Shown here: positions 41,769 through 49,560 of the stretch, in pieces | Layout of the letters: every line of letters starts with the position of its first letter | Numbering within the stretch: the stretch's first letter is position 1 | Source: Acidobacteriota bacterium | Lineage (GTDB): Bacteria; Acidobacteriota; Blastocatellia; UBA7656 | Direction of reading: 5' to 3' | Length of the DNA: 64,000 nt | Assembly: GCA_040754075.1 (NCBI GenBank) | Contig: JBFMDH010000020.1 | Span: 1 to 64,000 of the forward strand | The notes under the pieces: generated by a model | Told to the model about the DNA's origin: nothing | The model's input: the letters and a program-made list of their open reading frames with translations, nothing else | Database searches by the model: none | Position numbers and translations under genes: made by a program

Positions 41769-43673
41769 ATGACCAGACCTCAGCAAAAATTGGTAATGGA
41801 GTTTGACCCAAACACCATTGAGCATTTAGGAATCCAAATGTACTCAACCTTGCCACCTGTTATAGCGGAACTGGTTGCCAATTCTTATGATGCCGAGGCG
41901 GAAACAGTGGAAATTCTTCTTTATGATAAATCTCCTAATAAAAAGATTGTTGTCAAAGACGATGGGCATGGGATGACTTTTAACGAAATCAATAGTCGTT
42001 TCCTAAAAATTGGCCAGAATCGTAGGATACCATTAGCGAAAAGTAAAAAAGCAACTCTCAATAGCGGGAAAAGTGATAATGGCAAACGATGGGTAATTGG
42101 TAGAAAAGGTTTAGGAAAATTATCCTTTTTCGGAATTGCCTCTAAAGCGAAAATTACGACTATAAAAAATGGACTTAAAACCGTATTTCTTATGGACATT
42201 GATAAAATCAGAAAGTCCAAAGATAAAAGTTATGAACCCCAAATTATAAAAAAAGAAAGTAAAACGAAGGAAAAGAGCGGAACGACTATCGAGCTATTAA
42301 GTATTAAGCGAAAAACCCCTTTCGTTGCAAATGACTTAGCATTATCTCTCTCTCAAAGCTTTGAGATTTTTGATGAAGAAAATTTTTCAACGAGCATCAT
42401 TCATAATGATGCTCGCAGACATAAAATCAAACTTACGAACTCTCTTAAATATGAAAACCTCAATGTAGAGTTAGACTGGATATTTCCTAGTGAGGATTTT
42501 CAATTTAACTATAAATTTGCTCCTGAAATCAAAGGAAGAATCATTTCGGTAAAGCAAGGAGAAACTGTACCCCCAGAAATGCGCGGCATCGCTTTATTTT
42601 CAAGAAAGAAATTAGTAAATAGACACGACTTTTATAGCGCAGTCGCTTCAAGTACTGGATACACCTATTTAACCGGTTGGCTTTCAGTTGATTTTATTGA
42701 AGACTTTTCTAGAGATGTTATCTCTACCAATCGTCAGTCACTGAACTGGGAGCTTGAAGAAACTGAAGAGCTAAAAGACTTTTTGCAACAAACAATCCAA
42801 AAAGTTTATAACGAACAACGCAAATTCAGAAAAAAAGCAAAAGAAGAGAAGGTAAAAGAAACAACAGGAATTGATTTTCATAAATGGCTGGAAAGTTTGC
42901 CGCGACACGAACGCAAATTAGCTAGAAAGCTAATTGATTCTATAATGCAAAATGAAGAAATCTCAGATGAAAAGGCTGGTGAGTTAGTAAAATTCATTCA
43001 AGACTCTTTTCAATTCGAGGCATTTAAGGAATTAGCGAATGACATTGATGCAGCTGATGTTCAACAAACTAATAGGATCATAGAACTTTTCAAAGAATGG
43101 AGAGTAATTGAAGCACGTGAGCTTTATAAAATTGCAAAAGTTCGCATAGAAACTATCCAAAAGTTTGAAGAACATATTAACCAAAATGCCAAAGAGGTGC
43201 CGATTCTACATAATTTCCTCAAAGAATTTTCATGGATTCTTGACCCCCGAATCATGAATTTTGAAGATGAAAAAACCTTCTCAAAATTATTAAAAGAAAA
43301 GTTTCCCGAAAATGACATCAAGATTAAAGAAGACAGAAGGATAGATTTTCTTTGTCTCAATTTTACCGATACGTATTTCATCATAGAGCTAAAGAGACCT
43401 CATTCGGTGATTTCCGAGAAAGAACTCGATCAATGTTTGCTCTATCGGACTTTTTTAACCAGGCATTTAGAAAATCAATTCGGAAAGAATGTTACGTGCT
43501 ATTTGATAGGTGGACGGATTGCTGATTCGGATATGGCTAAAGAGAAAGCGGAAACTTATTCACAAACGCACAGAGTATATTTCAAACCTTACAGAAGCCT
43601 TTTGGAACAAGCGAAAAAATATCACCAAGAGTTTATCGAACGCTATGAACAATTAAGTCAAGCAGGGCTGTAA
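41769..43673 (+). CDS. GHKL ATPase fused to PD-(D/E)xK nuclease (MutL/MORC-like)
   Basis: The 634-residue protein starts at ATG 41769, 4 nt after the methyltransferase stop, with AAGGTGAT upstream. Its N-terminal GHKL ATPase has N-box ELVANSYDAEA (34-44), G1 DDGHGM (64-69) and G2 GRKGLGKLS (111-119). The middle resembles a transducer domain plus helical region (about 350-480). The C-terminus carries a nuclease pattern: Asp526, Glu540-Leu-Lys542 (FIIELKRP) and a QxxxY motif (QCLLY). MutL-like ATPases in restriction-modification loci were described by Iyer, Abhiman and Aravind (2008) as relatives of eukaryotic MORC. It may be the restriction or sensing subunit. Exact subfamily is uncertain. Confidence 0.85.
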   Translation: MTRPQQKLVMEFDPNTIEHLGIQMYSTLPPVIAELVANSYDAEAETVEILLYDKSPNKKIVVKDDGHGMTFNEINSRFLKIGQNRRIPLAKSKKATLNSGKSDNGKRWVIGRKGLGKLSFFGIASKAKITTIKNGLKTVFLMDIDKIRKSKDKSYEPQIIKKESKTKEKSGTTIELLSIKRKTPFVANDLALSLSQSFEIFDEENFSTSIIHNDARRHKIKLTNSLKYENLNVELDWIFPSEDFQFNYKFAPEIKGRIISVKQGETVPPEMRGIALFSRKKLVNRHDFYSAVASSTGYTYLTGWLSVDFIEDFSRDVISTNRQSLNWELEETEELKDFLQQTIQKVYNEQRKFRKKAKEEKVKETTGIDFHKWLESLPRHERKLARKLIDSIMQNEEISDEKAGELVKFIQDSFQFEAFKELANDIDAADVQQTNRIIELFKEWRVIEARELYKIAKVRIETIQKFEEHINQNAKEVPILHNFLKEFSWILDPRIMNFEDEKTFSKLLKEKFPENDIKIKEDRRIDFLCLNFTDTYFIIELKRPHSVISEKELDQCLLYRTFLTRHLENQFGKNVTCYLIGGRIADSDMAKEKAETYSQTHRVYFKPYRSLLEQAKKYHQEFIERYEQLSQAGL

Positions 43674-44110
43674 TGGCTGATATTTTTTCAAAAGATAAAC
43701 GAAGCCAGATTATGTCTAAAATTTCGGGCAAAGAAACCAAGCCTGAAATTCTTGTCCGAAAGTTTCTTTTTGCCGCAGGTTTCCGTTACCGAAAAAATGA
43801 CAAACGATTGCCGGGCAAACCCGACATTATTCTTCCGAAATATCAGACCGCAATATTTGTTCACGGATGCTTCTGGCATCACCACAAAAACTGTAAATTC
43901 GCTGCCCTGCCACAAACCAATAACGAGTTCTGGAAAAATAAAATCGAAGGAAATGCCAATCGAGATAACTTGGCTCGACGTCAATTAAAAAAATTGGGTT
44001 GGCAAGTAATTGTGATTTGGCAATGCCAGCTTAAAAACAAATCACTTTTTTCCAAATGCATGAACCAACTCATCACCCGAATCAAATCGCAACCGGTGAA
44101 GCTCGGTTAA
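43673..44110 (+). CDS. vsr: Very short patch repair (Vsr) endonuclease
   Basis: Vsr nicks DNA 5' of T in T:G mismatches that arise when 5-methylcytosine deaminates. The 145-residue protein keeps the catalytic set at the E. coli positions: Glu25, Asp51 (GKPDIIL), His64 and His69 (HGCFWHHH), plus a zinc-site pattern with Cys66 and Cys74. Its ATG overlaps the previous TAA (TAATG), implying coupled translation. Vsr beside a cytosine methyltransferase is standard; with the GHKL-nuclease it might act as a repair enzyme or as a restriction subunit. Confidence 0.94.
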   Translation: MADIFSKDKRSQIMSKISGKETKPEILVRKFLFAAGFRYRKNDKRLPGKPDIILPKYQTAIFVHGCFWHHHKNCKFAALPQTNNEFWKNKIEGNANRDNLARRQLKKLGWQVIVIWQCQLKNKSLFSKCMNQLITRIKSQPVKLG

Positions 44111-44150
44111 AGAATACTCTGCTTTAATGCTCAATCCTGTTGCTCTCACC

Positions 44151-45830
44151 TCAAATCTCAATGCCGCCGTAATTGCCGCCGGATTTGGGTTGCGGTTTGA
44201 CAAGGATGGAACGCTCTTCGCTGCGACGGGCGCGGCTCTCGTTTGAATGATATTTTGCCCATTCGGCGGGCGCATCAATGGTTTCGCCGCCGTGTGTCGT
44301 TAGCCTGACTCGCACGCGACACATCAAAGGGGTATTCACCGCAACCCCTGAAACGATGACCTGACCTTTGGTGAGCGCAGGCAGTTCGTCGAGCATCCTG
44401 CGCCCCGCGCCTTCGACGGTTTTGGCAATCGTATCCTGGTCAATCGGATTGACGATTCGCATGATGAATTGCGTCATGCATTGCGACAAGACATCGGAAT
44501 CGAGTTTGCCCGGTCGCTGGGTAATCAAACCGATGCCGACGCCGAATTTGCGACCTTCGGATAGGATTTGCTTCAAGACATTGGTTGACACCACGGTTTG
44601 CCCTGCGGGCGCAAAGCGGTGCGCTTCTTCGAGCAACACGAAAATCGGATAGGGCAAATATTTCTCATCCGTTGCGCTTGCGACTTCGCCTTTGTGGGTT
44701 GCCATGCGCGCAATCAAGGCGCGGCGCAAGAGTGTCGCAACAATCACCTGTTGTTCGTTCTGGTCAATATCGACGAGTTGCAAGACGGTGCATTGACCGG
44801 GCTTGAATAATTCATCAAGCGAATTGTGGCGCACATCATCGAAAATCTGATGCTTTGAATAGCCGCGAAAGCGCGCGTCCAGTCGCCACAATAACGCTTC
44901 GACAGTCGTTTGCGCGCCCATATTATCGCCTTTTTCATCGTCGTATTTGAGGCGCGTCACTTCATCAGCCAAATCCTGATAACCATAATGCCCGTGTTTG
45001 CCAACCCGCTCTTTCACGGCGCGAAACGCCACCCCAAGCAGATGGCGCATCTTCTCTGTGACTTCCGGTAGCAGATAAACGATGTCGTTAAATTCCAAAC
45101 TATCGAAGCGCACTTTCACCCGTTCGGGCTTGAAAATTTTCACTTCGGGTTCGTAAGCAGACGTTGAAAATAGGTTTTTGAGTTCAGCTTTTTTAATCTC
45201 TTGCAGATTATCGTATTCGCCATGCGGGTCAACGATTAACACTGACGAAGCGTTTTCCGGGCGCATCAACTCTTCAATCAACACGCCTGCCGTATAACTT
45301 TTGCCCGCGCCGGTCGAAGCTAAGATTGCCAGATGCGTCGAAACCAAATCCTTGACTGATAGCACCACCGGCACCGCATCTTTTTCGCGGGTGAGCAAAC
45401 TGCCAAGATGTGCCGCGCCGGTCTCCCCTTGTTGTCTTGGTGAAAGCACGCGGGCGAGCATCTCAGATGACGCGAGATAGACGCTCTGACCAGGCATGGG
45501 CGGAATGCGCGGGTTGATGAAATCACGAATCTGTTCATCGAAATATCCAATGAGCGACACGGTGATTTCATAAAGTTCGAGGTCACTGTCTTCGATGCCA
45601 ATCATCGCGGCAATCGCAGCGGGCGGGGTTGCCGGGTCTGCTAAGAAACTATCGGGCAAGGCGCGTGAAAGATTGCGGTCGGTCACGGTGCCGATAATTT
45701 TTTGTCCGGCGCGCGTTTCATAGTAAACAAATTCGCTGATGCGGGTCTGGTCGTTGTCTGTGGTGACGAAGATAAATTCATTGGGTTTTTCGCCCGGTCC
45801 TTTAACCGTGCCTACGAGTATGTCTGCCAT
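44151..45830 (-). CDS. HerA-like DNA-translocating ATPase
   Basis: The 559-residue product is a HerA/FtsK-superfamily ATPase with an N-terminal beta-barrel-like HAS domain (DILVGTVKGPGEKPNEFIFV), Walker A ASTGAGKSY (around residue 190), Walker B VLLEEAHRF and an arginine finger-like QRPGKLDSDVLSQC. In archaea HerA works with the NurA nuclease in end resection; in bacteria it often pairs with Sir2, nucleases or defence genes. No NurA gene is adjacent. ATG 45830 follows AAAGGC. It converges on the Vsr gene with 40 bp between stops. It may be unrelated to the methyltransferase module because its codon use looks native. Confidence 0.88.
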   Translation of the reverse strand: MADILVGTVKGPGEKPNEFIFVTTDNDQTRISEFVYYETRAGQKIIGTVTDRNLSRALPDSFLADPATPPAAIAAMIGIEDSDLELYEITVSLIGYFDEQIRDFINPRIPPMPGQSVYLASSEMLARVLSPRQQGETGAAHLGSLLTREKDAVPVVLSVKDLVSTHLAILASTGAGKSYTAGVLIEELMRPENASSVLIVDPHGEYDNLQEIKKAELKNLFSTSAYEPEVKIFKPERVKVRFDSLEFNDIVYLLPEVTEKMRHLLGVAFRAVKERVGKHGHYGYQDLADEVTRLKYDDEKGDNMGAQTTVEALLWRLDARFRGYSKHQIFDDVRHNSLDELFKPGQCTVLQLVDIDQNEQQVIVATLLRRALIARMATHKGEVASATDEKYLPYPIFVLLEEAHRFAPAGQTVVSTNVLKQILSEGRKFGVGIGLITQRPGKLDSDVLSQCMTQFIMRIVNPIDQDTIAKTVEGAGRRMLDELPALTKGQVIVSGVAVNTPLMCRVRVRLTTHGGETIDAPAEWAKYHSNESRARRSEERSILVKPQPKSGGNYGGIEI

Positions 45831-46249
45831 GATTTTGCCTTTATTGAAAAAATTATTGCGGCGTGAATATAGCACAAACAGGATTCAGGATTCAGGATTC
45901 AGGATTCGGTTGCAGTTTATTCGTACTTTCGAGCCTGTTTTGAAATTGAATCAGCCGCGATAGTGGCATCAAAATGGTAGCCAGTCGCGCTAAACCGGAA
46001 AGCAGAAGCTTGGTACACGACACATTAAGAATAAGCCCGATTTATCGGCATTTCTCCAACATCGTGTGTGCCAATGTCTTGATTTCTGGTTTAGCGGCAT
46101 ACAGTATTTGGTAATCGTCGGTTTGCGGCTGTGCCGCTTTGCGCGTCTTCAACGCGAAGATTAAGAACCGACTGATTCCAGAGGTTTCACCTCCAGCCAT
46201 CAGGAAACCATCTCTGCAATTTTAAATTCGTCCGCTACTTTTCAACTCA
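45831..46249. other. Intergenic region upstream of herA with heptamer repeat
   Basis: This gap lies between the herA start and the end of the efflux adaptor gene. It contains a GGATTCA array (45881-45908) about 50 bp upstream of herA. The rest (45960-46249) shows no coding or RNA signal I can identify. Confidence 0.55.
45881..45908 (+). repeat. GGATTCA heptamer array
   Basis: Three perfect copies of GGATTCA and a fourth with one change (GGATTCG) occupy 45881-45908. Unlike the other copies, I see no inverted partner nearby. It lies about 50 bp upstream of herA. Confidence 0.85.
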
Positions 46250-47980
46250 TCACTTCACAATAATTTTGCCGCTCACCATATTCATCGAACAGGCGAATTT
46301 AATTTCGCCGACCTGCGTGGGCGTAAACTCTATGGCGACCGCCTCATTAAACGGCAACTCCTGGGTGATGCCAAGCGCCGGGATTTGAATTTCTGTCGCG
46401 CAGGTGACTTCAACTTTGCGCAGGAAAATCAACCGCGCAGGAATGCCGACTTTCAAAGTAATCACCGATGGCACGAAGCCTTTGTCCGTCAGGGTAATGT
46501 TTACCGATTGAACTTTCGTTTCAGTATTCGGTTGTGCATTTTGCTGCACAGAACCTGTGGCTTTCATTGGCAACGGCTCCGCTGCGTTGACTTGCTGTGC
46601 CACTGGGGTATCAGTGATTTGTTTGGGATTGATTTTGAGGCTTTCGGCGCGCAATAAAAAACTGCCGTCAGTGACGATGCGTTCGCCGCCCGCAAGTCCC
46701 GCGTAAATCGCCGTCACTCCATTTGCCCCGACTCCAGCCTCTACTGTGCGTTGCGCAAACACGCCGGGTTGATCGGTGACGAGAAAAACAAATTGTTTGG
46801 CGCCGATGGTCTGCACCGCCAGACTCGGCACATTGACTGCGGTTTTTGCGCCGCTCGCGGATGTGCCGTTCGCGCCAAAATTGACATCAACGAACATGCC
46901 GAGTTTGAGCATCTCGCCGGGATTTGCCACTTCAACACGCACCTGCAGGGTGCGCATCTGCGGGTCAACCTGTGGCGCGATGTAAGCGATTTTGCCTTTG
47001 AATATTTTTCCCGCATAAGCGGGCGCGGTAATCGTCACCGGCATGCCTTCGCGCACCTTGGCAAAATCGCTTTCGTAAATTTGTCCGATGACCCAGACGC
47101 TCGATAAATCGGCAACCCGCAACAATTCTTTGCCCTCCATGATGACTTCGCCGACATTCACCGAACGATTCAAAATTACGCCCGCTGCGGGCGATTCAAC
47201 CGTAATCAAAGGCGACAGGTCACGCATGGATTGCGCTTTGTCGAGTTGCTCGGAGGTGACGCCAAATAACTGCAAACGGCGGCGGGCGTTTTCAAGGTTG
47301 GACTGTTCTTTTTTATACATCGCGGTGGCTTCTTCGAGTTCGGCGCGGCTGGCTGCGCCAATTTCAACAAGCTCTGCGGTGCGCTTGTACTGTTGGTGGC
47401 GCTGCTCGATTTCGGCTTGAATTCTAAAATATTCCGATTGCGCTTCGGCAAGTTCCTTGCTGTAAATGGTGGCGAGTTTCTGCCCTTGCCTGACGCGGTT
47501 GCCAAGCGCCGCATCCATCTGTCGCACGATGCCGCCGGTAATCGCCATCACCGGCACCTCTTTATACTGATTGGATTCAATGGTGCCCGTCGTTCTCAAG
47601 CTTCCACCGGATGCCGCGGTTGTCGCTTGCGGCAAAGCCACAGTTTCGATTTTCAATCCCGCGTTTTCAATTTTTTCAACCGGCAAGGTCAGCATGAAAT
47701 CGTCGGCTCTGAGCATCGCTTTATCCGACATCGCACTTGTTGAAGGCGTTGCCGTATCCATTGCGGGTTTAGGCACAGGCTTTCCCGCAAGGCTTGCGCG
47801 ACTGGTGCTGCGCCACCAGTAAACGCCCAGCGGTATACCAACTAAAGCAATCATCAATACCGCTATTACCAACCGCCGATTGCGCTTTAATGAAAGCGGG
47901 TTTATTTGGGTTTCGACTGGCGTTTCAACATCGGCGCTTTGCGCCGTTTCTCTGGGGTTTTCTTTATCCTGATTATTCAT
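46250..47980 (-). CDS. RND efflux adaptor with fused cupredoxin domain
   Basis: The 576-residue periplasmic adaptor (CusB-like) has an N-terminal membrane anchor (RRLVIAVLMIALVGIPLGVYW, about 35-55), a coiled-coil hairpin and barrel-sandwich core (VRQGQKLATIYSKELAEAQSE) and beta-barrel parts. After about residue 490 there is an extra cupredoxin-like domain: LTDKGFVPSVITLKVG, then TCATEIQIPALGI and FACSMNMVSGKIIV. In such domains Cys, His and Met can bind copper; here Cys-x-Met-x-Met is visible but no His. It probably hands metal to the pump. ATG 47980 follows GGTGAGCA. It is the last gene of the efflux operon. Confidence 0.88.
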   Translation of the reverse strand: MNNQDKENPRETAQSADVETPVETQINPLSLKRNRRLVIAVLMIALVGIPLGVYWWRSTSRASLAGKPVPKPAMDTATPSTSAMSDKAMLRADDFMLTLPVEKIENAGLKIETVALPQATTAASGGSLRTTGTIESNQYKEVPVMAITGGIVRQMDAALGNRVRQGQKLATIYSKELAEAQSEYFRIQAEIEQRHQQYKRTAELVEIGAASRAELEEATAMYKKEQSNLENARRRLQLFGVTSEQLDKAQSMRDLSPLITVESPAAGVILNRSVNVGEVIMEGKELLRVADLSSVWVIGQIYESDFAKVREGMPVTITAPAYAGKIFKGKIAYIAPQVDPQMRTLQVRVEVANPGEMLKLGMFVDVNFGANGTSASGAKTAVNVPSLAVQTIGAKQFVFLVTDQPGVFAQRTVEAGVGANGVTAIYAGLAGGERIVTDGSFLLRAESLKINPKQITDTPVAQQVNAAEPLPMKATGSVQQNAQPNTETKVQSVNITLTDKGFVPSVITLKVGIPARLIFLRKVEVTCATEIQIPALGITQELPFNEAVAIEFTPTQVGEIKFACSMNMVSGKIIVK

Positions 47981-48014
47981 TGCTCACCTCTTTGAAATCA
48001 TCAAATATGCCACC

Positions 48015-49403
48015 TTATTTTTTCGCGCCAATCACCCGTTCAATTTCCGCAAGCGATGATTGATAATCTTTCATCATCTCCGTAAAACTCATTTCGACTT
48101 CGATAAACCGGCGTTGTTCGGCAACATAATCGAGCGCCGATTTTTGTCCGAGCGTATAAGTTTTGCGAATCACTTCCAAATTTTTGAACGCCTGTGTGTG
48201 AACCCCTTCGCGATAAAGCGCGAAAGCCGCTTGCGCGGCTTCAAATTGCACATACGCCGCAGCCACTTCGTTGCGCGCCACGATTTCGGCAAACTCGCGC
48301 CGTTTGCGCGCCGCTTCCTGCGAGGCAATCGCGGCTTCAATCGCGCCTTGATTTTTATTGCGTACCGGCAAGGTCAACTTCACACCAAAGGTTGCCAGGT
48401 GAAAGATGCCCTGCACCGGCACACGCCCGCCCATCTCATTCAATCCGAAAACATCGAAACCGGAATTCATTCGCTGATAATTGGCAAAGAGACTGGCATC
48501 AACTTTGCCTTCGATGCGCGCCTGTTCGATTTCGGCGGCTGCCAATGCTTCGGCGGCGCGATAGGCAATTAAATCGGCGCGTGATGCAAGCGCCACGCGC
48601 AAGGCTTCGTCTTTGGTTTGCGGCGGTTGGTCGAAAACCCAGTCGCCGCGCAAACGCAAATGATCTTCAGCCGACAGTCCAATCAGCTTTTTCAATTCAA
48701 GCAAGGCAATTTCAACTTTCGCCTGAAAGCCGATGCGCGAAGCGTCAATGCGATTCATCTCGACAAAGATTTCGCTCTGTTCAAGCGGCGCGCTTTTACC
48801 ATAATCGACGCGGGCTTTGACCAGACGATGCGAATTGCGCGTCAAGGTGAGCAAATCTTCGCTGACTTGCAGGTTGCGCGCCATTGCCATCGCTTCGACA
48901 TATTTCATACGCACTTCGGCGGCGAGTTTGCGCTCGAAATCCGCGACCTCGGCTTCTCGCATTTCCAGTTCACGCTGGGCAACCGCGATGCGCGCTTTAC
49001 GTCTGCCGCCGAGTTCGAGCGGCAGTTCACCGCTAATCATCAACGTGTTATCGGCGCTCGTCAGCCCGCGCGTGCCACTGGCTTCAACCATCGGATTGGG
49101 TTTGAAACCCGCCTGTCGTAATCGCCCGCGCGCCTCGGCAATCATCTGTCGCGCCGCCGCCAGTTCGCCGTTATGTTCAAGCGCAAGGCGCACGAGGTCA
49201 GCAAGCGAGAGACCATTTTTGGCATCAACGAATTGTGCATAAGTGGGCTGGCTGGCTTCCGCTTCAACCGGAGGTGTCTGTTTGGCGAGCGACACGATGC
49301 CGGTTTCCGCTGGCGCGTTCGTTGATTGCGAAAAGACATTCGCCGCCGAAGCAATCATCAGCAACGCGATGGTAATGGGGTTGAGATAAGCATTCCTTTT
49401 CAT
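48015..49403 (-). CDS. TolC-family outer-membrane channel protein
   Basis: This 462-residue protein is an outer-membrane factor of the CusC/TolC family, forming the exit duct of a tripartite pump. It has a signal peptide (AYLNPITIALLMIASAANVFS) and two long, mostly helical repeats: LADLVRLALEHNGELAAARQM and DEALRVALASRADLIAYR, typical of the outer-membrane efflux domain. ATG 49403 is preferred to the open frame upstream. It lies between the adaptor and the pump in the operon, 34 bp upstream of the adaptor start. A hairpin (49461-49494) sits upstream in the 157 bp gap behind the pump gene. Confidence 0.9.
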   Translation of the reverse strand: MKRNAYLNPITIALLMIASAANVFSQSTNAPAETGIVSLAKQTPPVEAEASQPTYAQFVDAKNGLSLADLVRLALEHNGELAAARQMIAEARGRLRQAGFKPNPMVEASGTRGLTSADNTLMISGELPLELGGRRKARIAVAQRELEMREAEVADFERKLAAEVRMKYVEAMAMARNLQVSEDLLTLTRNSHRLVKARVDYGKSAPLEQSEIFVEMNRIDASRIGFQAKVEIALLELKKLIGLSAEDHLRLRGDWVFDQPPQTKDEALRVALASRADLIAYRAAEALAAAEIEQARIEGKVDASLFANYQRMNSGFDVFGLNEMGGRVPVQGIFHLATFGVKLTLPVRNKNQGAIEAAIASQEAARKRREFAEIVARNEVAAAYVQFEAAQAAFALYREGVHTQAFKNLEVIRKTYTLGQKSALDYVAEQRRFIEVEMSFTEMMKDYQSSLAEIERVIGAKK

Positions 49404-49460
49404 AAATGACTCACTTACTGACAATCAAGAGTCGGTTGAAATCGGCTACAGGAGCCAATC

Positions 49461-49494
49461 TTGAGGCTGCGCCTCGTGGGCGGCGTAGCCTCAA
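49461..49494 (-). terminator. Hairpin between the pump and channel genes
   Basis: TTGAGGCTGCGCC (49461-49473) pairs with GGCGTAGCCTCAA (49482-49494) over 12 of 13 positions with an 8 nt loop. It is inside a co-directional cluster and may reduce read-through or protect mRNA ends, since no long T-tract follows. Confidence 0.45.
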
Positions 49495-49560
49495 AGTGAA
49501 AATGCGAATTTCCGGGAAGGACTTTGCCCTTCCGCACATCAAAGCGGCAGATAAACCAAA

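Noticed and set aside
40700-44110. DISARM or BREX assignment of the methyltransferase module
   Set aside because: DISARM needs drmA/drmB-type helicase genes and BREX needs pglZ/brxC-type genes. None is present.
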